Shown piece by piece: positions 11,902 through 24,733 of a stretch of DNA of 64,000 bases. The notes beneath the pieces were generated by a model, which did no database searches, was not told where the DNA came from, and was given only the letters and a program-made list of their open reading frames with translations. Each line of letters begins with the position of its first letter. The first letter of the stretch is position 1. Origin of the DNA: Paramecium tetraurelia (taxonomy: Eukaryota > Ciliophora > Oligohymenophorea > Peniculida > Parameciidae); assembly GCF_000165425.1 (NCBI RefSeq), contig NW_001799641.1, forward strand, positions 129,027 through 193,026, given 5' to 3'. The position numbers were made by a program, and so were the translations under genes.

Positions 11902-14640
11902 CAGTTTAATTTAATTATCATTTTTATCATTTTATCTTGAACTACATTGCTTAGTAGTTAGATTGATTGTTTTCCCAAAAATATATTAAATTTCATCAAT
12001 TTAATATAATTTTAAACATGTTAATTATTTGCTTCCCTAACATCTTTGGTTAAATCCAATTATCTAAGAATTCTACTTTCTCTATTTTAATGATATAAAA
12101 CTAATATGGTTAGAATTACTTATCTACCTTATTGATTTATAAAGAATAATCAATTAATATTTATATTAATCAGAGGCTGTAATATATTTTGATGTTTGAA
12201 TAAAATTAAAGTTAAGAGTTTTATTAATTTTATTAATTAAAACAATTATTCTTAAATTGAAAAAATGTATAGCAGCATCTAAACTAACAGATCAATTGCA
12301 TCTTTCTTTTTCTACCTAATCTTTAACGACATCCACAATCCATGCCAAGTTATGAACAATCATTTTAATATGCGCTTCCATCAAAATCACGCTTCATAAT
12401 TTTTAGGTTTTTCTGTGTATTTAGAAAGTAGATAGATTGGTTTGCATCAACAAGAGATAAAATTTCTTCTTTTTGAAACTAATATTTTGTTACTTTATTG
12501 TTTTCTTGTTTCATAAGGTTATAATCGATTTTTTTAATCTTAAAAGTCATTTTCAAACTGTTATTAGAGCACACCTCCCATTATATAATTTCTACTAAAT
12601 AGTTTTTTGTTCTAATTGAATGTTCAGAAAATTAGATAATAATATTTTCTGTAATCAATTGTTGAATTCAATACCTAATTTGATAGGCTATCAATTTCAT
12701 TCAATGGATTTAATTAATTGATAAAGTTTATTACTTATAGGTCAAAACATAAAATATAGTTAGATTGCTTTATAATTTCAATAATTATTCATTATTCATG
12801 TTTAATCAGATTGATTAACTGTTTTATTCTTTTTTATTTAAATAGACTCTTCTTAATGTATGATCATCAATACAATTAACTTTATCTTTTTGCTTTGGCT
12901 TAAGGAGTTTTTTTCTCTCTCATCTTAGAAATCATTAATCATCGTTATTAATCGATTCTTCTATTCATAATTGAATTATTTATTACTCATTCAAACATAT
13001 TGTTACGTTGTAATAAATCCTAAGGTACATTGTTCTGTTAATAGAATAAATAAAAATTATTTGATATTTTATCTGTTAAATCGATTATGAGTTCGATTAA
13101 AATTTGATTTCTGTAAAATTTCAAATCAATATTTATTACTTATGAATATAAACTAATTAAGGATATATTTTCCTTTAAAAATGATGTCCTAAAACTCATC
13201 ATTTATCAATGACACCATTTTTTGAATAATTGTGTATTTCCTTTCCGGCCTTTTCATTATTTTTAATTTTCTATTTAATTTGCATATGATACAATCCTTT
13301 TTTAGGATCAATAAAAAAAAATTGATTTAATTACGAATATTTCATCTTAAAAGATAAAAATTTCTAATTATAAATAGCTTTGAATGAAAAGAAATAATGG
13401 ATAAATGATAATATTAAATTTTAAGCAATAATAATAATAAAATTAACATATAAATTATGTTGATGGCTATTAATTTTTAAACAATCGATTTTCTAAGTTA
13501 ACAAACTAATGGTAATTTACCCTAGCTCAAAGAGTGTAATTTTTCTGGAATTAATTCAAAAAAGAATTTGATTTCATTTTTGAGTATGATTAGCTACAGA
13601 TCAGAACCTTTGCTCTCTCCGACTTACTCTTAATATGTATAGTAGAATAGGAGTCTTAGTAATACATTATTAATTGCCGTATGGTATTAAACATATCATT
13701 TATAATACATTATAACATTGTAAGATCAATTGGAGCATTTAAATTTTTCTACAAAGGAGAATAAAAGAAAAAAAGTAAAATTATGTTATCAATACCTCGA
13801 AAATTTAGCCATTACTATGCAAAGTTTTACCAAGAATCAGTAAAAACTTAAAAGTAGAGTTAGTTATACTAAATTGATGATTCAAAAAAAAAAAGAGGGT
13901 TGACGGAAATGCAAAAAATCAAAATTAGTGCAGCTTTGTTACTCTCGATATTTAATTAATGTTTTTAGTTATAGATCAGATGGATTAAAAGAACCCAAAA
14001 AATGGAGATAAAGAAGACTGAAGCCAATAATCGAAATAAATAAAAATGTATAAATCGACAAATTTAGAATCATAAATTCCCTCATACTTAGTCATCTGGT
14101 TATTTAATATACAGAATAATTTTAAATTAGACTAATTCAGTCAGTTTTCCCTTCGAAGTAGCAACTATAGGGAATTAAAAGAAAAATTCAAAGATTAGAG
14201 GACAAAATATAAACAGCCTTCCCAGTCAAAATAGAATTTAATTCAAATCATTTTAAGGAATAAAAGAACTATATTCATTATAAATATTCAATATTCATAA
14301 AACCAAATTAACAATAAGTAGTAAATAGAAACACTAGTATCATAGCGAAATGAGCCAAGTGAAGATTAGCCATTCAAGTTTTCATAAGTATGAGTTTCTA
14401 GATTGCTATTATAAATCGGAAACGATCAAAATGATAGTTTCTAACTTTAAAAAATAAAAACATCTATAACTAGAAAAAAACGAGGGTTTTTATTAAAATC
14501 TAAATATTAATAACATAATTTGACTATAAAAAAATTGAAAAATATCAACCATTAGATGGATATTCATGTAAGAAAATTGCTGAATAAAGAGCTTTTAAAT
14601 TAAGTTTTTAGCACTCAATACTACAATGAAATTGCTGCTC
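11902..14640. repeat. Long repeated spacer upstream of copy C
   Basis: Matches the spacer upstream of copy E (38348-41000) in many collinear blocks, such as 12290-12500 with 38650-38830 and 13390-14000 with 38820-39500. Parts recur at 45560-46100 (with 12620-13150) and 47900-48320 (with 13400-13700). Apart from the 126-codon ORF at 12170-12550 and coding-like scraps upstream of it (for example NFINQLNPLNEIDSLSN near 12650-12740), no gene is seen. It looks like a spacer that moves with the gene unit rather than a mobile element; no terminal repeats were recognised. Confidence 0.6.
12170..12550 (-). CDS. Hypothetical 126-codon ORF in the repeated spacer
   Basis: Begins MTFKIKKIDYNLMKQENNKV, continues YQFQKEEILSLVDANQSIYF and KIMKRDFDGSAYQNDCSQLG, then MDCGCRQRLGRKRKMQ. 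Its first 100 residues are not low-complexity and include four spaced Cys. The reading stays open upstream of the ATG for about 40 codons, so it may be the 3' part of a larger, decayed gene. The homologous stretch near 38650-38830 is shortened and broken. A related scrap (NNNLKMAFKM) lies on the minus strand near 53230-53290. No family recognised; it could be a remnant. Confidence 0.35.
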
Positions 14641-15317
14641 AATTCTCAATCGAACGATATTAGCCATGACTTCGTGAAGAATTCTAATCCACATAGTAAA
14701 TGAGACTTGAAAATGATCCAAAAGAAAAGAAATAGATAATTATGATCATAACAGATTTTGACCTACTTTGTATGACTTAATTTGTTAGCTAGTACAATAA
14801 TAAGTTGGGTAAGAAAAAAAGCTTAAGAAAAGTAAATGTAATCCTAAAGTGTAATACTATAAGTAAATTATATTATACATCAAATAAAAATTGAATGAAA
14901 ATACTTTTCTTTAATTTTCTTATTATTCAATTCTCACTTCAAAAATTTATTCTTAAGTAGTTAAAATAGTTGTTTTATTACTGCACATTTTAAAATTTTT
15001 TAACCTCCTTTCAATTTACTAGATATGCTTAAAATATTGTCCTATTTCCAACTCAAAACAAAATTTTTGAATTTGAATTGGAAATCATAAGACTATAACT
15101 TTATATATCTTACTTTGAAATCAATCAGAATTTTTGTAGCATTTATTATAATGATTATTTTATTTTTAGCTAATTTAATTACAGGAGTAAACAAAAGTTT
15201 TGAAATTGAAATTTTAATAAAATTCCAGTAAAATTAGAGGTATTATTTATTTTTAATTTAAATTACTAAAGATTAGTTAAGGTATTAATTATGTAATCAA
15301 AATATTAAATTGAATAT
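14641..15317. repeat. 3' flank of copy D, shared with copy A, 41 kb and 47.5 kb
   Basis: No gene seen. The block around 14640-14770 recurs inverted at 2040-2200, and directly at 40930-41060 and 47510-47620. The rest is the near-identical inverted partner of 1622-2040, apart from a roughly 130 bp segment absent from copy A. Confidence 0.65.
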
Positions 15318-16983
15318 TCAAATATCTAGTTATAAAATTTCTAATAGTTTAATTTGAAGTAACTCGCTTCCAACATTTACTACTTAATAAATTGAACATT
15401 CGGTATCAGATGTATTTATTATCAACTCTTATTCTGAACCTGTAGTTTATTGAAATCTGGCATTGTAAATTATAGAATTTATAGCTCCATAACAATAATG
15501 CTAAAACTAATATTAGTTTTAAGGTTAACATTCGAAGCATTTTATAAAATAACTTTTCATTTTTTTATTAGGATAGCATTTTGCATAGACTCTAATATTC
15601 AATATTGATATATTATTATTAATTGTATATGTAAATGTTCCTTAAGTGACTATTTATTAATTAGTTTCTAATAGATTGATCTCCATAGGAATCCTTTCAT
15701 GTGACTTTGGATCTTTAATTTAAGTAATTCGGATGGTTATACCCAACATCGGAGAAGCTTTTAATACGATTTATTAATACAATTAGTGCATATATTATCG
15801 TAAAACTCCCACCCACTTGAACAAACAGTAAATTCTGTTTTTAAAGGACCAACACATTCATCACAACCATTTTAACATTTTGCAAGATAAATATTGAATG
15901 CCCTTATTCCCCAATATGCATTTGTAGTTGCTACATTATGATTGGTCTGCATTGTTATTTTACATGATGATGATGTATGAGGTAAATTAACTACAATATT
16001 ATATATATTTTCTTATCCAGTAGATCCACAAATAGAATAAGTACCTGTAGTAGATAAAACAGCTTAATTCTAAATTTAATCATCTACCAATAACTAAAAG
16101 TTTTCATTATTCCAAATATCAATTTTCCAAAGTTATACAGTTATTTAAACTTAAAAATGAGAATGAAGGCTTAAATCTATAATTGTTTCTAATTTATCAT
16201 TTGGTGCTAAATTAAGATATCCTCCAACAAGATTAAAAGTTACACATTAAGATGTTGCAGGTTAGAAATTATCATTTTTCATCCATCCATCAAGTAAAAT
16301 TGATTCATGCCACAATGATATAATACCAATCCATTAATAACAATTATTATAATCATTGTCTGAACAATATTAACATCCCGAAGGACATTTCACTACTTGC
16401 AACTTAAAGTCTCTAAGTCCCCAACTTTCCTTTAATATTTAATTATATTTTACTGTAGCAGGAGGTTCATCAAGATTTGTGGTCATTATTACCATTAATG
16501 TTTCTGAACTATGATACATTTAAATTGTAATAGGTACAGCTATCTCATACCATGCATAGTTCTCTCCCACTCCACATAATTCGATTCCAGCATTAGGAAG
16601 ATATTTTCTTGTCGTTAGATTATCATCCACAAAAATAAAGATAGTTTCATCATCCCAACTATCAATTCTACTTTAAAAATTAGAAATACTTCCAAAGTTC
16701 AAAGGAAACTTTGATTTAGTAATGAGAAGGTAATGAAAAGTGCTTAGATATTATTGTATTGGCTGCAAATGCATTAAATCCTCCAAATAATCTCGAACCA
16801 TCGCAAGTAGACAATTACAATCCATTATAATTACCACTTATAATCCACCCTAAGTTATTTAATATCAATACAACCTGATGAATCCATTGTGTTACTGTCT
16901 TGAAAGCTTTGATATATAGTGTCCCATTGTTCTTATGTCCTAGCAAGAAATAAAAAGATTTATATAACTATATTGAATTTCAT
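15318..16983 (-). CDS. Secreted two-module cysteine-rich protein, copy D
   Basis: About 523 aa, intact; function unknown. Signal peptide MKFNIVIQIFLFLARTQ. Module 1: STCDGSRLFGGFNAFA, FSLPSHYQIKVSFELWKIDS, LCGVGENYAW, WGLRDFKLQVVKCPSGCQY. Module 2: QCVTFNLVGGYLNLAP, FQVQITVQLWKIDIW, TYSICGSTGQENI, AYWGIRAFNIYLAKC, NGCDECVGPLKT. C-terminal domain: IPMEINLLETNQQ, NTSDTECSIYQVV, LLEILQLDI. Four introns (first 22 or 25 nt, then 22, 24 and 23 nt) keep frame with either first-intron choice. One module-2 Cys conserved in copies A, C and F (CTVCSSGW) is Phe here (FTVCSSGW), as in copy E. The 3' half and flank are nearly identical to copy A in inverted orientation. Confidence 0.85.
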
Positions 16984-17221
16984 CAATTTTAATATAATTA
17001 TCGAAATTAAATTTATTGAATACCTTATAAAGATTATTACTAATTTTTTTTATTTTCCTTATTGATTTATGAGTAAGATAGGCTGACATAATTATTTAAC
17101 TAAATGGTAAATCAATTAATATTTATAATTAACTTTAACACAACTAATCATATGCAGTAATATATTTTAATCATTGAAGTAAAGTTCGAGATTAAACTAT
17201 TTCATGTTAGTTTTTGTACTC

Positions 17222-17396
17222 TTTAATAAATAATATTATCGAAATATTAAATTAAATATTCAAATATCTTGTTATAAAATTTCTAATAGTTTAATTTGAA
17301 GTAACTCGCTTCCAACATTTATTACTTAATAAATTGAACATTCGGTGTCAAATGTATTTATTATCAACTTTTATTCTGAAACTGTATATTATTGAA
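17222..17396 (-). pseudogene. 3'-terminal fragment of a Cys-rich family gene
   Basis: A second copy of the last 150 bp of copy D (INTF/SDTECSIYQ...LLEIL region), including the stop, with nothing of the gene upstream. Homology to the family ends abruptly near 17396, where the RING end of a different gene begins on the plus strand. Copy B at 2860-3500 is the matching 5' remnant. Confidence 0.75.
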
Positions 17397-17527
17397 AAAA
17401 AGAATACGCTATGGTTATAAAGCCTTTTAGGCACATTTGTGTGTGTGAAGATTGTTCAAAATAAATTGATCAGTGCCCAATTGATAATGAAAAGATTACT
17501 AAAATAAAGAAGGTTTACTTATAATGA
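17397..17527 (+). pseudogene. C-terminal end of a RING-type protein, 5' part missing
   Basis: An open frame without a start reads EYAMVIKPFRHICVCEDCSK then QIDQCPIDNEKITKIKKVYL and stops at TGA 17525-17527. The H-x-C-x-C-x2-C...CP pattern is the second half of a C-terminal RING of the MGRN/neuralized kind; the last zinc ligand is Asp here. The first Cys pair of the RING is absent, so only about ten residues are missing between this and the coiled coil ending near 3500 on the other strand. It probably belonged to that gene. Confidence 0.65.
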
Positions 17528-17586
17528 TGAAGAAAAATCTAAATCACATTATTAATATATATTTAATTTATCAATTTATATTTTCC

Positions 17587-18706
17587 ATGGGAAATTAATG
17601 TGCTTCTCAGTGTTAATGCCAATAATAAATAAAGGACTAAGTAGCAACTGAAATTATTGTATGACTCCTTTTAATTTTAGATTGCAAAATCCGACCCTAA
17701 CAGTTTGAAAAGTAGAAAGTCAAGTTCTAAATAAAGCATTAAACAAACTTATGCTAAAACATAATAAAAAGAAGCCAAAAAGGAGACCGAAACAGAAGAA
17801 CTCTAAAACAAAGTATAAAAACAAAATAAGGCAGCGATCAAGATTCAAAAAATTTGGAGAGGTTATTTGGTTAGAAAGAAGATAACCTTAAAAAATTCTG
17901 TCAAAAGAGATACTAAAAAAAATTATCTAAAAGAACAAGTTGAACCAGTTACTCTCCCTAAAAATTCTTCTTCTGTTGAATTAGAAACACGGCCTGCTTA
18001 CAAATTTAAAAGTGGTGCAGTATATGAAGGCTAATGGAGAGGTACACAGAGAGAAGGGATTGGAACTCAAACTTGGGCTGACGGTGCTAAATATGTTGGA
18101 GAATGGAAGTAAAGCCATGCAAATGGTAAAGGGAGATTTTATCATATTGATGGAGACACTTTCGATGGGTATTGGGAAAACGATAAGGCAAATGGATATG
18201 GGGTTTATATACATGGTAATGGGTCTAAGTATGAAGGTGAATGGAAAAATGATTTATAACACGGCCCTGGCGTAGAAACTTGGTTTGATGGTTCAAAGTA
18301 TTAAGGAGTTTATTTTGAAGGTAAGAAGTAAGGGAAAGGAAAGTATGAATGGCCAGATGGATCATATTATGATGGGGATTGGCATGATAATAAAATTACA
18401 GGATTTGGCACGTATTTTTGGGCAGATGGAAGGGGATATACTGGCTAATGGTTGAATAATTGTATGCATGGAAAAGGAATCTATACCTGGAGGGACGGTA
18501 GAAAATATGAAGGAGAATATAAATAAGATCGTAAGGAGGGGTATGGTACATATACATGGGCTGATGGGAAGAAATATGAAGGGTAATGGTAGGATGGTAA
18601 ATAGCATGGCAAAGGTAAATATGTATTCCCTGATGGAATGGTTAAGGAAGGAATTTGGAAGGATGGAAAAAAAGTCAAAGCGTTAGATAACACAAGTGCT
18701 CTTTGA
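17587..18706 (+). CDS. IQ-motif and MORN-repeat protein, probably N-acylated
   Basis: 365 aa. The N-terminus MGNQCASQCQCQ fits N-myristoylation at Gly2 and palmitoylation of nearby Cys, so membrane attachment is likely. A coiled, Lys/Gln-rich stretch is followed by an IQ motif (IKIQKIWRGYLVRKK, near residue 100), a calmodulin-binding element. Then come eight MORN repeats of the form Y-G-W-G-G-G-Y/T-W-DG, for example KYEGEWKNDLQHGPGV and YEGEYKQDRKEGYGTYTW. A single 22 nt intron (GTATGAC...TTTAG) follows codon 24; removing it gives 366 codons. MORN proteins organise membranes, cortex and cilia; the exact role is not evident. Intact. Confidence 0.92.
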
Positions 18707-18800
18707 GTATAGTCTTGATAATTAAATTATATTACTATTTATATTATGTTTGATTCTCTAATATATATAATATTTAGATAGAATAATTTATTCTTATATT

Positions 18801-21800
18801 TCACAAATACATTAATCCTTGAATTTTCAATTAATTTTTCAAGAAACTATTAATATGTTTATTCTCTGATCTTAATTAAGAGGGAATCAATAAGATAAAT
18901 CCATTGACCCATCTTGAGTTTCTTTTTAAATTAGAATACTCACTTCCCCAAATAACAAACAAGAACAATACAATCAAAATGTTGATTACAATAACAAAAT
19001 ATGAGTTGAATACTACTTCCTATTATAATAATAATATAATTTACATTATCAATTCCAGTATACAGAGCACTTCTTGCAAAATTAGACATAAGTTGATTTG
19101 CCAATTTGGCATAAAGTAATCCTAATTAAAAATCTTAGAACATTTATTATGATATGTAGCTATTGAGTTCGGTGGAATTCTTATTTTAGGTTAGTAATTA
19201 ATTCAACCCATTTTACATTTCCAATTGTAATTTTTAATAGAAATTCAACAAACCTTCAGTTAATATACCATCTAGAATTTATTCGCATAAAGCTTGACTT
19301 GTATTAACAAATCCATTTATTAAGGGTGCAATAGAACTGCATGTATTATTTGTACTATAAAAGTCTACTAAATCAGCAAATTCAGTGGAATATCCTTCTA
19401 ATTAATGATACATGGTTTGGAATATGGAATATATATTTTCATTATCTATTTCAGTCAAGACTTGTTGTAGTAATGTTGAATTTAACTAAGAACTATATTA
19501 TTAGTAATAGAGATTTTTGAAATAGACAAAGTCTCTTTCAGAATTATATTTTAATCTGTGTTGTTATTCTTAAGAAGCAAATAGACCTTCTAAATCGCTA
19601 CTAAATAAAATTATGAAGTAATCCTTAATAAAAATTAAACCAGAGAAGATTATCAACCAAAATGTCATTACGGCAAAAAACACTACCTTATTTATTTAAA
19701 TTCCCTTATGACTTCTTGATCTGGCTAAGTTTTTAGCATTATTTTCTTTATCTTTTTTCTTCTTTTCTTCTGTTCCTTTAGTTACTTCCTCTTCAATTTT
19801 CTTCAAAACTTAAGGTGTATCTGTAATTTATCTCATATTATAGAAGATCATTTTGTAATGATTTGAATAATATTCAACATCTGCTAAAGATATTTTAGTG
19901 AAAATCCTCAAAGTTTCTTAGATTTTTAATTTAGTTTTCAGAATAATTGGATAAATAAGGATATATAATAATAGCAATATACCAAAGCAACTAAACCAGA
20001 AATAATAAAATCTCTCTATTAACAAATCCTTACTTTTAATCAAGATTTAAGTGATTAGATTATAATTATAATCTGTGATATTATCAAATTCATTCAAATT
20101 ATTATAGATAAAATAGAAGTAATCCTATCTGCTATTTAAAGTGAAAGATGATATGTTTAGATCTTTGGTAGCATTAGCAGCATTCAATATTAATCTAACA
20201 TAGTTTTCATAATTAAATAAGAATTCAGTTGGTTGATTGTTAACAAGCATATTGGCATTCATTTAAATAAATAAATACTACCTTAAATCATTACCACTTT
20301 TAGATTGAGTTCCAGCATTACTATAATCATCCAAGAAGAATTAGACAGTATCAATTTAGTTTTATAAAATCATTTTTCTAAATTAAGCAACCCATTCAGA
20401 TCCATAAATAGTTGTATTTTTTAGAGGTCCTTCATTTATCATTTAGAGCGTAAAATAACCATCCAAAATTTCAATTAAATTATCAGAGTAGTTACTCATT
20501 CTTTCAAACATATACAATTCATCTTTAATTCCATTAAAATCATTGTTTGCTAATATATACTAAGAAATTATCAAAGAAAATAACAACAAACTCAATACTA
20601 CCATAGTATAATGAGCAACAATCAAAATTGTAGGTGCTTGCATATTCTTTAACTGTTCTCTCAACATTCTTTATGCATTATGAGCTTATAATGATTAGGC
20701 TAACATAAAAATATTAATTACTTGAACTACTAACAGATTGCATTGCAGCCTTCTCTTCTTCATTAGCTCCTTGATTATTTAGGATATTCTGCAACAGCCC
20801 TCTTTCCTCTTGTTGATCTTCATCAAATGACTATGATCTATCCTCCTAATCATATTGATCAGTATTAGTGGAATGTGTATCATTACTCATCTCAGCTCTT
20901 TTCTTTTCTTCTTAAATAAATGTCTTAAATTTATCAGTAGCTACAAATTCTCTTATTCTTTTAAATTTAAGAGCTAGAGGATCTACTGGTTACAACTTTT
21001 TTTTCTTTTCCAAAAATGCACTCATATCGGTTTAACCTAAGATATTAGCTTTGATAAGAGCAATTTAAAGTAGATTAACAGCTGGACAAGCTCTCATAGC
21101 TTCTAGTTATTCTGGAGTTGCTTCTATTTTCTTTTTTTCATTCTCTTCGTCTTCGTCATTGTTAAATTGTTTTGATTCATATTAAACTTAGGCCATACTG
21201 CCTTATTGTTTTGATACTCTCTTAAATTTATTTTTCTTTGAAACAGGTTTAAAGAGAGTCATTAAAATACCCTACTTCAATTGTTCTTAATCTTCTACTT
21301 ATTTTCCCTTTCCACCTAATCTCTTGACATTCAATTATAATAAAGAAGATCTGTTATTTTTGTTAGCCTTTTTAAACATATTTAGAAACCCTTTGGCTTA
21401 TTGGCCTTCTTGGTTGTCTTCTCCTCCATCTGCTCTTCCTGCTTCTATTTCTTCAGCATTATCCTACTCCTCTTACATCTTTTATTTCATCTTTTTTTAT
21501 TTGAAAGTGTTATATGCATCTTAAAAGTTCTTATAAACTTAAGTTACCTTTTCTCCTTATTCCTTAATCTTCTTCCTATTAACTTTAATATATTCAGTGG
21601 TTTTAAACTCATAGGTATTAACTTTGATAATTTTTAATCTCTATAGTTTACTGCCATTCCAATATGTAAAGTTTTTGATTTACACTTTGATTTTAATCAT
21701 TTTAATTAAAGAATCAATAAGTATTTTCTTATTCTACTTATAAAATAAGGCAGCATATTCCTTTTTGAATTCAGCACATTATTTAATGAGTTTAATGTTC

Positions 21801-24537
21801 TTCTAATCATTTCCCGATTATCCAAATTCTTATGACAACTATTCCTTAGTTAAAATATCTATATTAAACTTCTTAAATAGTCTTGTTCTATACTCAACAA
21901 AACTTTGTATTCTCTTTTCAAATTCCTTTTGAATGAATATAACCTATTTCATATCTTTAGTTTCTAATTGTTTATTTGCAGAATTGTATTCATCATATGA
22001 TAACTTTCCCTTGCCATCATTTTGTTTATTTGCTGTGATGTCGAAATCTAAAAAGTAATCCGAAAAGACTGAGTAGAATCCAGGAGCAATCAATTGTATA
22101 TTAACCTTAGTTTCCAAAATCTTTTCAGGTGGCAATCCAAGAGCTTAACACACTTTTCTCCCAGCTCCATAAATCATCCCATCCACATCTGCAATTATGT
22201 AATCATCCTAATTGAGCTTATGGACAAATCCCACAATATCATATGATTACAAAGAGGGCAAAATCTTAATAAATATATTGGCTGAAAACAGTATCTTTGC
22301 TCTATCAATAGCCCAAATGTGTGTCATTTTAGTGGTCAACAATTCTCTTGCATTTTCATAATAATTCTTAAGAATTTTACTATGGCAATTACCTAAAGGT
22401 TCAGGCATCATCTAATTGATATTCATAGATTTAAGATCAGTTTCATCATAGCCAAACACATTAAATACATTTCTACTGCACCAAGTAATTTATCCCAAAG
22501 ATTCCAACTAAGATGATATTGATAACACACAGCTCTACTTATCAAATATTTGGTATTTCTTTATCAAAATATTGAAATCCTATTAAAATGAATTATCATT
22601 TTCCATATCCTTTGCTTAGTCAATATCTTTTTCGATTTTCTTAGCCAATAAATCATCATAAGCTAAATAATTGGAATAGATAGTCATTAAATTCTTTAGA
22701 TCCTAAGATTAATTATTGAGTTGAAGTAAAAACTCATACTAATCATTAGTTAATTGCATTGTTTTAATAGCATTGTTCCCAATATCTAACAATTTGCTCA
22801 GATCTGGCTTTTCTTCGCACAGAGATTCCCAAAGATCGTTTAGGTGTTTATTTGCTTCCATAATAGTTTCCTTTTATCTTATAATCCCCTCATCAAAGGC
22901 TTTGACATTTTCTAATTATAATCTACGAGATATCTCGCTTTTTTGATTTCGATTCATTAAATGCTTCTTCATTCTTGCTCTTAGTCTATATAGACAGAAT
23001 TCAATTGACAAACTCATGTCATTATGATATTTGGATTCAAACTTACCAATTTCAAAGTAAATTGAAGAATACATTCTGAGTGCTTCAAATCTGTAGTACA
23101 TGTAATCAAGATACAATAATTTTGAATCCTTGAACTTATTTAATCCATCCTTAGCCATTCTAGCAATAAAATGCTTGACAAACACTAAATCCTTATGTAA
23201 TTAAGTATTTTGATCATTCTTCTACTGTTTTAATAACTTTGTATCAGTGATTGAAGCTGCTTTCATTTCACTCTGAATGATTTTCTTTTTAGGATCGATA
23301 AGTGCACTCCTTTTTTTGCATGGACAAGTACTATTTTTGCATTTATCAGAATGGATCTTTAATAAAGAAGCTAAAAGCAATTCATTCTTCTTTTCTTCAT
23401 TATCTGACTTAGATAAGATGTTATAATTTCTAATTTTTAGATCCAATAACACAGCACTCTGAATTTCATCTAATTCACTATTCATCAGCACTTTTACAAA
23501 ATAATTTCTAATGTTCAGAAATAATTTTAAGAAGAAGGCCATTCCCAAACCAACAATCACTAATACATTTTCATGTAGCATCTCAATTGAAGTTAGTTGA
23601 AGAACTATAAAAGTAGCATTGATCCACAAATAGGCAGAAGCAAAAATACCTTAGGTTTTAGAGACATTTTTATTATGATATGGAAAATTATTTAGAGAGT
23701 CATATAGCAAAATGAGTCCAAATATCAGATGTAATAACACTAATATAGTGTATGTTTATTGGACTTCCAAATCAAATAGCGATTAAAATATGGTGATTCC
23801 AAGTCTGTAAATGAAAAAAAAGATTGGCATCCCAGCTATTATTATTAATGTTTATCATACATGGGTTTCTAGACACAGAGTCTTTGATTTTGAAAGTAAA
23901 ATTAAAGAACAAATAAGAATACAATATTTCTAATAACAGCAACATCAAAGAGCATAATATTGACATAATTATCAACCCTATATGCACACCACTATAACAT
24001 TCTGTTTGATTGTTTTCAAAGTTGCAAGCTATGTTGCCTACTGTCAAACCAAATACTGGCACGACCAATATTTTATCAGTCAATTCTGAAATGAATCCCC
24101 AAGTTGATCTCAATTATTTGACCAGTGGATTATCGTAATTACTTGTAGATGCAAAATATAGAATCGATGTGATCAGGAATATTAAGACTAAAAGAGCAAT
24201 AACCAAGAATAGCATATTAAATAAAATCGAATCTGATGACAATAATACAGGATAAAGTAAAAAATAATTACTGATTGGTAAAAAACCTAATTATTTGAAT
24301 ACGAATACTTGAAATAAATCCACTTTACAAATCAGTATTCTTATCATTTGCAGTCATGAATATTAATTGTAAATTCAAAATCAATATCATTAGTATACCC
24401 TTACTTTATGATAATGTTTTTGATTCTAATAAGGCAAAATAAGTCTTAAAGATATTGTATTTAACTTCATCAAAAGTTTTGGTTTCTTCTTATTTAAACT
24501 CTGAATCAGATTGTAATTTGATATAATTTTTCCTCAT
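18801..24537 (-). CDS. PAS-domain multipass membrane protein (TmcB-like)
   Basis: About 1880 aa. The N-terminal half has many hydrophobic segments (for example SILFNMLFLVIALLVLIFLI, IGLIIMSILCSLMLLLLEIL, FIVLQLTSIEMLHENVLVIV). A C-rich element (CKNSTCPCKK) and helical repeats follow. Then comes a PAS region (TWCSRNVFNVFGYDETDLKS, MPEPLGNCHSKILKNYY, DDYIIADVDGMIYGAG), a long charged linker, and further membrane segments at the C-terminus (FWLIIFSGLIFIKDYFIILF, FVIVINILIVLFLFVIWGSE). Introns of 22, 25, 22 and 25 nt give exactly 1881 codons. The architecture matches ciliate PAS/TmcB-like proteins, probably sensory. A paralogue runs off the right edge of the window. A start upstream of MRKNYIKLQ is not evident. 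Confidence 0.85.
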
Positions 24538-24733
24538 TATTTTTTAATAATAATTTAAATAATATTAACATCTTAGTAAAAAATAAAATTATAATTATTC
24601 GACTATTTGATTGCATTCATTTCAATAGACTATCCATATAACTTCTAACTTAGATTAATAAAATTATTTTTTTTAATTATGTATATAATATGATAAAATA
24701 TGATATATATATAATTTTGATTTATTTGAGAAC

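Noticed and set aside
14640-14770. Dispersed block seen at 2040, 14640, 40930 and 47510, considered as a transposable element
   Set aside because: Every copy sits at the 3' side of a Cys-rich gene or remnant and the homology extends into that gene; no terminal repeats or target duplications seen, so it is part of the duplicated unit.
18012-18686. Several overlapping ORFs on both strands within the MORN gene
   Set aside because: They are alternate frames of the repetitive GDG/YEG/W-rich MORN coding sequence.
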